Notes: a model not told the origin generated them from the letters alone. Shown: positions 35,823 to 45,478, numbered from the stretch's first letter. The stretch: DNA of 64,000 nt from CAZYJR01 sp964647905 (GCA_964647905.1 CAZYJR010000019.1:1-64000); one strand, 5' to 3'. Made by a program: numbers and translations.

Positions 35823-36620
35823 TCAGGGGAGCAGTGCGGCGTACTCCTCCTTCTCGGAGGCCCCCATACGAACCGGCCAGGAGTCTTCCAAGCCCAGCAG
35901 ATCCTGGAGCTCCTTCCCGGCATCCGCCGCCTGTTCCCGGCTGTTGAAAAAACCCACCCTCAGGCGCATCCACTCCTTCCCTTCAACCGTGGCCCTGCTG
36001 ATGTAGACCGGATAGCCGTTTTCTAGGAGCTTGACCGCGGGCCCCTCGATTGGATCGAGAGAGGGCGAGGAGATGACGTTCACCACCCAGTCTCCACCCG
36101 GCGCGCGCTCCCCCGTGTCCTCATCCCCGGGAGGCGAAAGGCAGAGCCTCAGCCCCGAAGGCAGGGGCCGGTGAGGGAGCCCCGCATCCATGGGTACACC
36201 CCGGAGCCTCTCCCGGTTCACCTGGAATAAGAGCGGCCACTTCAAGGGGTCTCCGTACACTTCCTCTCTCGCGGCGATGGAAGCGAGTGTCTCCCCCTCC
36301 TCCACCTCGTATGCTCCGGGCGGAACCCGATCCTCCCCGGCATCCGCCGGCTCTCCCACCGCCACCCCGGCAAGCGGCTCCTCCCCAAGGGAGATATCAG
36401 CCTTGCCGGGCGAGCTCACACCCGCGATCCCTTGCACCGGCGCCGCGGCCCGCTCCTTGACCGCCGGGGCCTTTTCCCCGGCCCGGCGGGGCTCGGGTAT
36501 GGGCTTGACCACCCGGACCTCGGCGTCTTCTCCGCCTCTTGGCGGGGATTCCTCGCCCGAGCAACCCCAGATCCACATAAGAGACAACAACACCACTGCA
36601 GGAACAGCCCGAAGCCTCAT
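35823..36620 (-). CDS. Lipoprotein with LysM and SPOR-like domains
   Basis: A 265-residue envelope protein. The signal peptide ends in IWGC, a lipobox with the acylated Cys at 20. After a Pro/Ala/Glu-rich linker comes a LysM-type motif (about 100-160: YEVEEGETLASIAAREEVYGDP), then a C-terminal SPOR-like domain (about 185-255: NGYPVYISRATVEGKEWMRLRVGFF, NSREQAADAGKEL). Both domains bind peptidoglycan, pointing to a cell-wall or division-site role. The start at 36620 has AGGGGA 6 nt upstream. It heads the leftward coaBC-nfeD run. Confidence 0.85.
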   Translation of the reverse strand: MRLRAVPAVVLLSLMWIWGCSGEESPPRGGEDAEVRVVKPIPEPRRAGEKAPAVKERAAAPVQGIAGVSSPGKADISLGEEPLAGVAVGEPADAGEDRVPPGAYEVEEGETLASIAAREEVYGDPLKWPLLFQVNRERLRGVPMDAGLPHRPLPSGLRLCLSPPGDEDTGERAPGGDWVVNVISSPSLDPIEGPAVKLLENGYPVYISRATVEGKEWMRLRVGFFNSREQAADAGKELQDLLGLEDSWPVRMGASEKEEYAALLP

Positions 36621-36730
36621 AAATATCCCCTGAAAACGCCGGTACCATTTAATCGCAAAACCGAACGCTTGACAACATAAAACCTCCATGACGGCACCGG
36701 TTCCCGGCATGGAGCCCGGGGGGTTTGTCC

Positions 36731-36759
36731 TTGACACCATGGGTCGGTTTTACCACTAT
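36731..36759 (+). promoter_or_regulatory. Candidate promoter of purD
   Basis: TTGACA (36731-36736), 17-nt spacer, CACTAT (36754-36759; 3/6), 55 nt before the purD ATG. The -35 is perfect, the -10 weak. Confidence 0.4.
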
Positions 36760-36814
36760 GCATTCATCCCGTTCCCCCGGGATGCGGGTATTCGCGGACT
36801 GTGGAGGATGAACC

Positions 36815-38101
36815 ATGAACGTCCTTATTGTGGGAGGAGGAGGGCGGGAGCACGCCCTTGCTTGGAAGGCGGCCCGCTCGGGACACGCAGACAAGGTATT
36901 TGTCGCCCCGGGCAACGCCGGGACCGCCCGTGAACAGGGGGTGGAAAACGCCCCCATAGGTGCGTCCGGCATCAAGGACCTCATCGGCTTCGCCGCCTCT
37001 CACCAGGTGGGGCTCGCCATAGTGGGTCCGGAAGCGCCCCTTGTAGCGGGCATAGTGGACGCCTTCGAGCATGCCGGGCTTCCATGCCTGGGGCCTTCCA
37101 GGGCGGCCTCCCGGCTGGAAGGCTCAAAGGCGTTCGCCAAGGACTTCATGAGCCGCCACGGCATCCCTACGGCCTCCTACGCCACCTTCCAGGACTTGGA
37201 CTCGGCGTCCAGATACATAAGGGAGCACGGGGCGCCGCTGGTCCTCAAGGCCGACGGCCTGGCGGCCGGCAAGGGCGTGATTCCGGCCCGGAGCGTGGAT
37301 CAGGCCCTGGAGACCGCCGAGGCCATGCTCTCGGGGAGGGCCTTCGGGAGCGCCGGGCGGAAGCTGGTCGTGGAGGAGCTCTTGACCGGTGAAGAAGCGA
37401 GCTTCATCGTCATGGTGGACGGCGAGCATATCCTGCCCCTGGCCACCAGCCAGGATCACAAGGCCAGGGACGACGGAGACACCGGGCCGAACACAGGGGG
37501 CATGGGGGCATACTCCCCCGCACCGGTGGTTACCCCTGACCTCTTCGCCCGCATCATGAAAGAGGTGATCGAACCGACTGTCCGGGGAATGGCCGAAGAA
37601 GGGACCCCTTACCGGGGATTCCTGTATGCCGGTCTCATGGTGGGCGAAGACGGGCGACCCAGGGTACTGGAGTTCAACTGCCGCTTCGGCGACCCGGAGG
37701 CGCAGCCCATCATGCTGAGGCTGCGCTCCGACTTGGTGGAGCTTTGCCTGGCCGGCCTGGAGAGCACCCTGCACCGTTGCCGGGCGGACTGGGAGGAACG
37801 GGCCTCATTGGGCGTGGTGATGGCCGCCGGCGGCTACCCGGAGTCATATCGCAAGGGAGACCCTATAACCGGACTTCTCGATCCCGAGCCCGAGGGGATC
37901 AAGGTGTTCCACGCGGGAACCGCGCTCCGCGAGGGACGGGTGGTAACGGACGGAGGCAGGGTGTTGTGCGTGACCGCCCTGGGCGATACGGTGAGAGACG
38001 CCCAGGCAAGGGCCTATGAGCAGGTGGGCCGGATCACCTGGCCCGGGGCCTATTACAGGACCGATATAGGCCACAGGGCCCTGGCCCGGGAGCGCCGGTG
38101 A
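36815..38101 (+). CDS. purD: Phosphoribosylamine-glycine ligase
   Basis: A 428-residue PurD (GAR synthetase) of purine synthesis. N-terminus MNVLIVGGGGREHALAWK; ATP-grasp core with LVLKADGLAAGKGV and GEEASFIVMVDG; LEFNCRFGDPEAQ contributes the Mg2+ site. Complete, with GGAGG 8 nt upstream of the ATG. Confidence 0.96.
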   Translation: MNVLIVGGGGREHALAWKAARSGHADKVFVAPGNAGTAREQGVENAPIGASGIKDLIGFAASHQVGLAIVGPEAPLVAGIVDAFEHAGLPCLGPSRAASRLEGSKAFAKDFMSRHGIPTASYATFQDLDSASRYIREHGAPLVLKADGLAAGKGVIPARSVDQALETAEAMLSGRAFGSAGRKLVVEELLTGEEASFIVMVDGEHILPLATSQDHKARDDGDTGPNTGGMGAYSPAPVVTPDLFARIMKEVIEPTVRGMAEEGTPYRGFLYAGLMVGEDGRPRVLEFNCRFGDPEAQPIMLRLRSDLVELCLAGLESTLHRCRADWEERASLGVVMAAGGYPESYRKGDPITGLLDPEPEGIKVFHAGTALREGRVVTDGGRVLCVTALGDTVRDAQARAYEQVGRITWPGAYYRTDIGHRALARERR

Positions 38102-38123
38102 TAGGGAGACGGCCCCGCTCTCC

Positions 38124-39548
38124 TCATTCTCTTACAGGCTGGTTGAAGTAGCCCAGAGTAAGGCCGGGAAAGGCCTGCTTGAGCCGTTCAGCCACCCGGT
38201 GCATACCCATACCGGGAGATCCATCCTCGGGCAGGGCCTTCAAATAGTGAACCGGATCTATGCACAGGTTCTTCAGGTGAATGAACCGGACGCCGGTTCG
38301 AGCAACCAGGTCCAGGAGCGCCTCGAACTCGGCTTCACGGTCAGATACTCCCGGGAAAACAAGGTAGTTGAGCATGGTGTAGACCCCTATGGACCCGGCG
38401 CGCATCAGGGCCTCCACCACGTCTTCGAACCCGTATCCCGCAGGCCTGTAGTATGCCTCGTACACCTCGCGCCGCGCACTGTTGAGGCTTATCCTGACCG
38501 AGTCAAGGCCGCTTTCCATCACCTCTTCAAGGGCCCCGGGCATGCCGCCGTTGGTGTTCATGTTTATGGTCCCCCGCCCGGTCTTGCTCCTGATCCCCCG
38601 AATGCTCCGGGCTATCAGGTCGTGCTCGGTAAGCGGCTCCCCTTCGCAGCCCTGCCCGAAGCTCACTATTGATCGAGGAGCGCCCTCCAGATGACGAACC
38701 GCCGGGGAGACCACTTCTGAGAGAGAGGGGGTGAAGGCGATCCGCCGGTGCGAGGCAGGGCAGCCGTCCTCCGGTTGAAGCGAGAGGCAGCCCAGGCAGG
38801 CGGCGTTGCATGCCCGGCTGACGGGAAGAGGGGCCTCCCAGCGGCCCAGAAATAGGTTCTTCGCCGCAAAGCAGTGGTTGACTGTGGCGCAGCGCGCAAG
38901 GTGCTCGATCAGCCTCCCCGAGCCGTTTTCTGATCGGTATGCCCGAATGGCGCGCACCAGGTCCCTGTCGTCGTAATTGCGGGGATCCCAGCGGGGGTTG
39001 CTCTCCACGCGATACCCTGCCGCCCAATAACGCCCCTCGAGGTAGCCTACGGCCGTGTAGGCCCACGAGGGAAGCACATAGTCCTTGGCCAAATAGTCCG
39101 CCGCCGGCAGATGCGTCCTCACAAAACCTGGCTCCAGGAAGGCCGCCACCGCATGGATCGGCTCCGTTCGCCCGCCCACGGGTCCTTCCTCCAAGACCTC
39201 GTGGCGTCCGGTGGCCGGGTCCACACCCACCGGGGGGCAGTCCGGCATGTAAAACAGCTTGCTGAATGCCGGGACATGAACCAGGGAGCGGCGGGCGATC
39301 GGTGCGGGGTCCAGGCCATGGAACCCGGCCATTCGGAGGCGGGGGTGGTCATAGATCCTGCCCCGGCGGTCCGCGTAAAGCATATGCGGCAGTTCCCGTA
39401 GAGTCTCCGGCGCCTCCATCCTCTGTCTTCCGACCTCCTGCAAGGCCTCCTCCTTCAAGTGCGCCCCGGGATGGGGCAACACGGCCTGGAACTCCCATTC
39501 CCATGGTGGTATGCTTTGCGTGATTGCTGTCTCGGCCTCTGCCTGCAC
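38124..39548 (-). CDS. Radical SAM protein of unknown function
   Basis: About 474 residues. The CxxxCxxC cluster sits mid-protein (SRACNAACLGCLSLQ), with the SAM-domain motifs FGQGCEGEPLTEHD and RISLNSARREVYEAYYRP following. The 230 residues before the radical SAM core form an uncharacterised N-terminal region (YADRRGRIYDHPRLRMAGFHG and similar). A short C-terminal part ends near LTLGYFNQPVRE. The function is not recognisable. The start is uncertain: a GTG at 39548 is used; an ATG at 39419 is possible. It is divergent from the sensor kinase, with almost no intergenic space. Confidence 0.75.
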   Translation of the reverse strand: MQAEAETAITQSIPPWEWEFQAVLPHPGAHLKEEALQEVGRQRMEAPETLRELPHMLYADRRGRIYDHPRLRMAGFHGLDPAPIARRSLVHVPAFSKLFYMPDCPPVGVDPATGRHEVLEEGPVGGRTEPIHAVAAFLEPGFVRTHLPAADYLAKDYVLPSWAYTAVGYLEGRYWAAGYRVESNPRWDPRNYDDRDLVRAIRAYRSENGSGRLIEHLARCATVNHCFAAKNLFLGRWEAPLPVSRACNAACLGCLSLQPEDGCPASHRRIAFTPSLSEVVSPAVRHLEGAPRSIVSFGQGCEGEPLTEHDLIARSIRGIRSKTGRGTINMNTNGGMPGALEEVMESGLDSVRISLNSARREVYEAYYRPAGYGFEDVVEALMRAGSIGVYTMLNYLVFPGVSDREAEFEALLDLVARTGVRFIHLKNLCIDPVHYLKALPEDGSPGMGMHRVAERLKQAFPGLTLGYFNQPVRE

Positions 39549-39604
39549 GGCAACGCCGACTCCACCGATAGACCGAGAGCGCCTCAGACACAGGACTATA
39601 AAGG

Positions 39605-41113
39605 ATGACAATACCCGTGTCCACATCCAGGTTATCCGAAAGCCGCCCACACCGTCCCCGGCAGCCCGGGGCCGGCCAACAGACGCGAAAGCCCGAGGCC
39701 AAGCAGTTCCGGCTGGTCAAGTTCTTCGCCTGGGCCAGCTTCATAGTCCTCCTGCTCTTCAGCTTTCCTTTCTCCCTGGCCATATCCCAGAAGGCCAAGG
39801 AAATCCTGTTGCGGAGCTACGAGAACTACGCCCTCCTGGTGGGACAAAACCTGAACCACCAGGTCTTTCAAAACTTCGCTGTCCCGGTGATAAGGAGGTA
39901 CGGCAGGATCAAGCTCCGGGAGGAAGAGCAACAGGAGCTCATGGATAAGATCGTACGCAACACCATCCACGGATTCAAGGTGGACCTGGTGAACATCTAC
40001 GATATAAGCAAGGGAGTGATCGCCTACAGCACTGACCCGCAGCTGATCGGCAGACAGGTGACCAAGACCCCGGGATATGAAAAGGCGGTTCAGGGAGAGC
40101 GCTCCTCGGGCCTGATCTCCGAGAACGACGACCTCTGGGGCCTTGACCTTGGGATGATGGGCGGCGAGAAAAAGCTCAGGACCTACATCCCGTTTCGGGG
40201 GCCGGATCCGTACACGGGGCGCGTCAGTTACGTGGCCGGGGTCTTCGAGGTGATCCAGGACATGAGCGAGCCTTACGAGTCCATCGTAAGGTTCCAATAC
40301 CTGGTCTTCGGGCTCTCCATCCTTATCATGGGCGCCATCTTCGTGGCGCTGCTGCTCATCGTGAGAAAGGCGGAGACGGTCATAGAAGAAAGGGCCAAGG
40401 AGCAGAGGGAGCTCGAGTCCCAGCTCCACCAGGCCGAGCGGCTGGCCGCCCTCGGGGAGATGGTGGCCGGCGTCTCCCATGAGATAAAGAACCCACTGGG
40501 GATCATTCAGAGCACGGCCGAGCTGCTTGCCGGGGCCCCTGATGCGGACGAGACCCAGAAGAGGCTCTCAGCGGTCATCAGGGAGGAATCCGCCAGGCTG
40601 AACGGTATCGTGACCGAATTCCTGGACTTTGCAAGGCCCCAGACGCCCAACCTGCGCGAGACCATGCTGGACGATATCATCAAGAGAAATATCTCCTTCC
40701 TCCGCCCGGAGCTGGAGAAAAAGGGAATATCCGTGGAGCACAATCTGGACGGCAGACCCCTGGCCCTCCGGGCGGACCCCGACCTGCTCTACAGGGTCTT
40801 CCTGAACATCTTCATAAACGCTCTGCAGGCCATGGAAGGGGGCGGGACCATACGCCTTACGGCCGGGGAGGATCAAGAGGCCTTCACCGTGGAAATCCGG
40901 GACACCGGGCCGGGCATTTCCGAGGAGAACCTCCCCAAGCTCTTCAACCCCTTCTTCACCACCAAGGAGAAAGGCACGGGGCTCGGCCTGTCCATAGTCA
41001 AGAAGCTCGTCGAGGCCCATAACGGCGGGATCGAGGTGGCCAGCGCCCTGGATGAGGGCACCAGGGTTATGCTATATTTGCCCAAGGACCCCGAGTCAAG
41101 AGCCAAGGGATAG
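39605..41113 (+). CDS. Membrane sensor histidine kinase, NtrB-like
   Basis: A 502-residue kinase. A basic N-terminal tail, transmembrane helix 1 (about 41-60), a roughly 170-residue periplasmic sensor region resembling a Cache-type fold (YSTDPQLIGRQVTKTPGYEK), and helix 2 (about 232-254) lead to the HisKA domain with H292 in AGVSHEIKNPLG and an ATPase domain with N-box NIFINALQAM, DTGPGISEENL and FTTKEKGTGLGLSIVKKLVEAHNGG. It ends 2 nt before an NtrC-type regulator gene, its evident partner. The signal is unknown. Confidence 0.92.
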   Translation: MTIPVSTSRLSESRPHRPRQPGAGQQTRKPEAKQFRLVKFFAWASFIVLLLFSFPFSLAISQKAKEILLRSYENYALLVGQNLNHQVFQNFAVPVIRRYGRIKLREEEQQELMDKIVRNTIHGFKVDLVNIYDISKGVIAYSTDPQLIGRQVTKTPGYEKAVQGERSSGLISENDDLWGLDLGMMGGEKKLRTYIPFRGPDPYTGRVSYVAGVFEVIQDMSEPYESIVRFQYLVFGLSILIMGAIFVALLLIVRKAETVIEERAKEQRELESQLHQAERLAALGEMVAGVSHEIKNPLGIIQSTAELLAGAPDADETQKRLSAVIREESARLNGIVTEFLDFARPQTPNLRETMLDDIIKRNISFLRPELEKKGISVEHNLDGRPLALRADPDLLYRVFLNIFINALQAMEGGGTIRLTAGEDQEAFTVEIRDTGPGISEENLPKLFNPFFTTKEKGTGLGLSIVKKLVEAHNGGIEVASALDEGTRVMLYLPKDPESRAKG

Positions 41114-41115
41114 TT

Positions 41116-42480
41116 ATGGATACCATACTGATAGTGGACGATGAGAAAAATTACCTGGTGGTGCTTGAGGCCCTTCTGGGGCCGGAGGGCTATGAGATAT
41201 TGACAGCCGGGACCGGGCGGGAGGCGCTGCACCACATAAGGGAATCCGACGTGGACCTGGTTATTACGGATATGAAGATGCCGGGAATAAGCGGGATGGA
41301 GCTCTTGGAAGAGGCCAAGAAGATCAAGCCGGATCTCCCGGTGATAATGATGACCGCCTACGGGACCATTGAGATGGCGGTCGAAGCCATGAAGAAACAA
41401 GCGTTTGATTACATAACAAAGCCCTTCCAAAACGAGGAGCTCAAGCTGACCGTCAGAAAGGCCCTGGAGAATTACCGCCTGATAAGGGAGAACCAGCGGT
41501 TGAGCGAGGAGCTCCTCTCCAGGTACCGCTACGGCAACATAATCGGCAAGAGCAAGCCCATGAGGCAGGTCTTTGACCTGATCTCCAAGGTCTCTCAGTC
41601 CAAGGCCTCGGTAATGATAACCGGGCCCTCGGGTACGGGCAAGGAGCTGATAGCCAAGGCCATTCACTACAACAGCCCCAGGAGCGGGTATCCCTTTGTG
41701 TCCATCAACTGCGGCGCTCTCACCGAGACCCTCCTGGAGAGCGAGCTTTTCGGACACGAAAGAGGGGCCTTCACCGGGGCCACATCCATGAAAAAGGGAC
41801 GCTTCGAGATGGCCGACGGAGGCACCTTGTTTCTGGATGAAGTCGGCGACATGCCTCAATCGCTGCAGGTCAAGCTGCTGAGGGTCCTCCAGGAGATGGA
41901 ATTCGAACGGGTGGGGGGGACCCGCACCATGAAGGTCGATGTGAGGGTCCTTTCGGCCTCCAATCGAAACATCAAGGAGGACGTGGCCAGGGAGGCCTTC
42001 CGTGAGGACCTCTTCTACAGGCTGAACGTGATCCATATAGAGGTCCCGCCGCTGGCCGAACGCACCGACGATATAAAGCTGCTGGTGAATCACTTCATAG
42101 AGAAATACACCCGGGATGAAAACAGGCCGTCCGTGGAATTGAGCCCTGATGCCTGGAAGGCCATTTACCAATACCACTGGCCGGGGAATGTGCGTGAATT
42201 GGAAAACGTGATAGAGCGGGCGGTGGTGCTGAATACGGACGGCGTGATCAGGCCCGAGGACCTCCCCCACGAGATCACCCGGGAGCACGCGGAGCTCCCT
42301 GTGGAGCGCTTCATACCGCTGGACGCCCCCCTGCAGGGGACACTGGAGCAGGTGGAAGAGAAGCTCATCCGGAGGGCCCTGCGCCACTGCGAGAATGTAC
42401 AGGCACACGCAGCGGCCATGCTGGGGATAACCAAGAGCTTGATGCAGCACAAGATGAAGAAGTACAACATCACAGTGTGA
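41116..42480 (+). CDS. Sigma-54-dependent response regulator, NtrC family
   Basis: A 454-residue activator. Receiver domain (1-120) with D8/D9, phospho-acceptor D52 and K in ITKPF; AAA+ domain (about 140-375) with Walker A TGPSGTGKELIAKAIH, the sigma-54-contacting ESELFGHERGAFTGA loop and Walker B GGTLFLDEVGDM; C-terminal Fis-type helix-turn-helix (HAAAMLGITKSLMQHKMKK). It activates RpoN promoters when phosphorylated by the adjacent kinase. Targets are unknown; the one convincing sigma-54 promoter in the window is that of the chemoreceptor at 6810. Confidence 0.95.
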   Translation: MDTILIVDDEKNYLVVLEALLGPEGYEILTAGTGREALHHIRESDVDLVITDMKMPGISGMELLEEAKKIKPDLPVIMMTAYGTIEMAVEAMKKQAFDYITKPFQNEELKLTVRKALENYRLIRENQRLSEELLSRYRYGNIIGKSKPMRQVFDLISKVSQSKASVMITGPSGTGKELIAKAIHYNSPRSGYPFVSINCGALTETLLESELFGHERGAFTGATSMKKGRFEMADGGTLFLDEVGDMPQSLQVKLLRVLQEMEFERVGGTRTMKVDVRVLSASNRNIKEDVAREAFREDLFYRLNVIHIEVPPLAERTDDIKLLVNHFIEKYTRDENRPSVELSPDAWKAIYQYHWPGNVRELENVIERAVVLNTDGVIRPEDLPHEITREHAELPVERFIPLDAPLQGTLEQVEEKLIRRALRHCENVQAHAAAMLGITKSLMQHKMKKYNITV

Positions 42481-42737
42481 GGGGTTTAAGATTTTGAACC
42501 TGGTAGTTCCTTATGCTTATCAGCGTGTTAGGCCGGTTACCGCACCGGGGCGATCCATTGCGGTACAAACTATTGTACCCGCCGGCTTTGGCGGGCGGGA
42601 GCCGCTTTCGGGGGCGTTTACTCAAAAAGCCAGTAAAAAAGAGGTCTTGTGATCGAACTCCGGTCGGGGTGACCGGTTTGGCAAAGATGTTGCAGCACCG
42701 GAAGATCAAACGGAAACGAACTCTTTCCTCCTAAAAG
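42481..42737 (+). other. Hairpin-rich intergenic stretch before a terminator
   Basis: I find no convincing gene in this stretch. It contains a stem CCCGCC-GGCTTT-GGCGGG near 42579-42598 and further GC dyads, and leads into a strong terminator. It could be an mRNA 3' end or a small RNA. No riboswitch class that I know fits. Confidence 0.35.
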
Positions 42738-42772
42738 GAACCGACCCCACTCCCAGGGTCGGTTCTTTTTTT
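42738..42772 (+). terminator. Strong intrinsic terminator
   Basis: GAACCGACCC-CACTCCCA-GGGTCGGTTC followed by T7 (42766-42772): a perfect 10-bp stem. It ends the kinase/NtrC transcript, or a small RNA, before the convergent era gene. Confidence 0.9.
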
Positions 42773-42783
42773 CCGGGGGGAGT

Positions 42784-43698
42784 TCAGTATCCGAGACGCC
42801 TCATGGCCTTGGCATCGCGGGTCCAGTTCTTCTCCACCCTGACGCTCAGGTCCAGGTAGACGCGGCTCCCGAACCTCTTCTCCAGGTCCTTTCGCGCCCT
42901 CTCTCCTATCCCCCGGACCATGGCCCCGCCCCTGCCCACCAGGATCTTCTTTTGAGAAGTATTCTCCACGTGAATCCAGGCCGAGATGTAGAGAGGCCGC
43001 CCCCCCCCTCGCTCTTCGATTTCGTCCACCGTCACCGCCGTTGTGTAGGGCAGCTCCTGGCGCACCAGGGCATAGACCTTTTCCCTTATGATCTCGGCCG
43101 CCATGAACTCCTCGGTCTGGTCGGTGTCCATGTCCTCGGGGAACAAGGGCGGCCCCGGCCGGAGGCGCACTCGGATCTCCCCGAGCAGCAGGTCCAAACC
43201 ATCCCCCTGAAGAGCTGAAACGGGAATCAAGGCCTCGAAGGGGTAGCGCGCCGCATAGGAGTCCATAACGGGCAGGAGGACCTCCTTGGGCCTGGTGTCT
43301 ATCTTGTTGATTATCAGTATTGCGGGTCGGCCGCTGCGCCTCAATCGGGAAAAAAGGGTCTCCATGTCCGGATGGTCGGGCCGGCCGGCCTCGACCATGA
43401 CAGCCACCAGGTCCACTTCATCGAAGGCCTCCTGAGCCGAGGCCACCATGCTGCGATGAAGTGATGTCCGGGTCCGATGGATGCCCGGTGTATCCATGAA
43501 GACCACCTGGCAGCCCTCTTCGTGAAGGACCCCCAGGATACGGTTCCGCGTGGTCTGGGGCTTTGGGGATACAATGGCCACCTTCCGGCCGAGGATCCGG
43601 TTGAGGAGGGTGGACTTGCCCACATTGGGCGGTCCCACCAGAGCCACGAATCCCGCGCGGAACTCCACCTGTTCGCTGTTCCCGAGGCTTTGTTTCAT
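42784..43698 (-). CDS. era: GTPase Era
   Basis: A 304-residue Era, essential for 30S ribosome assembly. GTPase motifs G1 GPPNVGKS, G3 DTPG (MDTPGIHR), G4 NKID; the C-terminal KH domain includes KKILVGRGGAMVRGIGERARKDL. The start at 43698 is preferred, since the open frame upstream is the 3' end of the preceding gene. It is encoded two genes after rnc, a frequent association because both act on rRNA. Confidence 0.95.
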   Translation of the reverse strand: MKQSLGNSEQVEFRAGFVALVGPPNVGKSTLLNRILGRKVAIVSPKPQTTRNRILGVLHEEGCQVVFMDTPGIHRTRTSLHRSMVASAQEAFDEVDLVAVMVEAGRPDHPDMETLFSRLRRSGRPAILIINKIDTRPKEVLLPVMDSYAARYPFEALIPVSALQGDGLDLLLGEIRVRLRPGPPLFPEDMDTDQTEEFMAAEIIREKVYALVRQELPYTTAVTVDEIEERGGGRPLYISAWIHVENTSQKKILVGRGGAMVRGIGERARKDLEKRFGSRVYLDLSVRVEKNWTRDAKAMRRLGY

Positions 43699-43723
43699 GT
43701 TCCGGACTTTCTCCCTCAAAAGG

Positions 43724-44776
43724 CTATGACCCCGACCCGGGGGTCGTCTCCACTGCCGGTTGCCCCCGCTCCCTCCCCGGGTCGGGAATAATCTCCAATC
43801 GCTCGATCCCGGCCCTGCGCCTGAGCTCGGCCAGCCCCTGGTTGCGATACCCGCGGGCCAATGGGGCGTCGGACGGATGGACCAGCACATCCACCTTGGA
43901 GGCCTCTCCCGAGCGGGGAAGGAGTGAAGACACACGGTCTCCAAAGATTCTGGAGCGTACCAGGAAGCCCAGTGCGGGATGCCAAGGCCCGGCGACCATA
44001 TCCCGGGTCGGATCCTCGGTTCCCGAGACCAGGAGGCCTATCCTCACCACCGGGATTCCCCCGGCCTCCAGGGCGGCGCAAGCAAATGCGCAGCGATCAA
44101 CCGCCTCTTGGAGCGTGAGCGGTCTGTAGCGGCCTTTACGGTACCAGGCGGAGAGGCGGGTGCCCCGGAAGACCACTGTGGGATAGAGCCTTGCCAGATC
44201 GGGGCGGAGGGCCTTGACCGACTTTATGGTCTCCTGAAATCGTTCCTCGGTTTCTCCGGGCAGCCCGGGCATGAGCTGAACCCCCACCCGGAAACCCCCT
44301 TGCTTGAGCAGCCCCGCTGCGAGGCATACGTCTTCGGCGCGGTATCCCCTTCGACTGTGCTCCAAGACCTCATCGTCCATTGACTGGACACCCAGTTCAA
44401 CGGTCCTGACGCCGAAGGAGCGCATCAACTCCAGACGCCGGCTGTCCAAGGCGTCCGGGCGGGTGGAGACCCTTATGGAGCTAAATGCCCCATCCCCGAT
44501 AAAGGCATGGGCCGCCTCCAGGAGCTCCCGCATCTTCTCCATGGGAAGGCCGGTGAACGTCCCCCCGTAGAATGCCACCTCGGCATTCCCGTCCGTCCTG
44601 AACCGTGGTGAGCCGAGCGCCCGGCGCAGGGCGGCTGCGACCTCGGCCCCGGTCAAAGGCCTTTCCTCCCTCCCCGTAACCAAGCCCTGGCTGCAGTAAA
44701 CGCAGCGCCGGGGGCACCCCTGGTTGGGCACGAACAGCGGTACGATCAGGGAGTCTCTTTGTCGCGGGTCAGACAA
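43724..44776 (-). CDS. Radical SAM protein, Elp3-like domain
   Basis: A 350-residue radical SAM enzyme. N-terminal cluster NQGCPRRCVYCSQ (C-x3-C-x2-C), then AFYGGTFTGLPMEKM, VSTRPDALD, VELGVQSMDDEVL and LMPGLPGET, all typical of the Elp3/coproporphyrinogen-oxidase-like branch. The C-terminal 100 residues do not match the Elp3 acetyltransferase. The function is unknown. It starts within the last 31 nt of rnc and is followed by era, so it is likely co-transcribed with both. Confidence 0.88.
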   Translation of the reverse strand: MSDPRQRDSLIVPLFVPNQGCPRRCVYCSQGLVTGREERPLTGAEVAAALRRALGSPRFRTDGNAEVAFYGGTFTGLPMEKMRELLEAAHAFIGDGAFSSIRVSTRPDALDSRRLELMRSFGVRTVELGVQSMDDEVLEHSRRGYRAEDVCLAAGLLKQGGFRVGVQLMPGLPGETEERFQETIKSVKALRPDLARLYPTVVFRGTRLSAWYRKGRYRPLTLQEAVDRCAFACAALEAGGIPVVRIGLLVSGTEDPTRDMVAGPWHPALGFLVRSRIFGDRVSSLLPRSGEASKVDVLVHPSDAPLARGYRNQGLAELRRRAGIERLEIIPDPGRERGQPAVETTPGSGS

Positions 44777-45453
44777 AAATACGCCTCCTTGGCTACCCTG
44801 TGCTCGGCCGCCTTCTTGCTCTTCCCCCGAGCCTCGGCCACAACCCGACCCCCTAAGCGCAAGGCTATCAGAAAAGTCCGGTCATGGGGAGGGCCTGTTT
44901 CCCTGACCAGCACATACTCGGGCCGGAGCTTGAACCGCTCCTGGGTGTACTCCTGGATCAGGCTCTTATAGTCGAGATGGTCCTGCTCCAGGGCCGCCTC
45001 CCGGACCAGGGGTTCAAAAAGCTCCTGGACCATCTCCCTGGTCCGAGGGAAGCCGGCATCCAGATAAACCGCGCCTATCAGCGCCTCCAGGGCATTCGCC
45101 AAGATGGAGGGCTTCCGCCTCCCCTGGGTAAGCTCCTCTCCTCTTCCCAGGATCAGATATTCGCCCAAATCCATGTTGCGGGCTATCCTGCTCAGACTCC
45201 GTTCATTGACCACCATGGCCCTGAGCTTTGAAAGGTATCCCTCCGGGGCGTCTTCAAAGACCTCCACCAACAAGTGGCTGACTGCCAAGTCCAGCACCGC
45301 ATCCCCGAGGAACTCGAGGCGCTCGTTGTCCTTTAGGGCGAGATCCGGCGCCTCATTGACATAAGAGGAATGGCGAAAGGCCTGTTCGAGGAGTGATTGG
45401 TCCTGGAAGTGATACCCCAGACGGTCGCAGAGGGAATGGAAATCGGTCGTCAT
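44746..45453 (-). CDS. rnc: Ribonuclease III
   Basis: A 235-residue RNase III, which cuts double-stranded RNA in rRNA precursors and mRNAs. The signature NERLEFLGDAVLDLAVS has the catalytic Glu/Asp; ILANALEALIGAVYLDAG supplies the second metal-binding pair. A C-terminal dsRNA-binding domain (about 160-230; YKSLIQEYTQ, ARGKSKKAAEHRVAKEA) completes it. Divergent from pyrR. Confidence 0.95.
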   Translation of the reverse strand: MTTDFHSLCDRLGYHFQDQSLLEQAFRHSSYVNEAPDLALKDNERLEFLGDAVLDLAVSHLLVEVFEDAPEGYLSKLRAMVVNERSLSRIARNMDLGEYLILGRGEELTQGRRKPSILANALEALIGAVYLDAGFPRTREMVQELFEPLVREAALEQDHLDYKSLIQEYTQERFKLRPEYVLVRETGPPHDRTFLIALRLGGRVVAEARGKSKKAAEHRVAKEAYFCLTRDKETP

Positions 45454-45478
45454 TAGCCGGCAGATACCCCTTTTTCAT

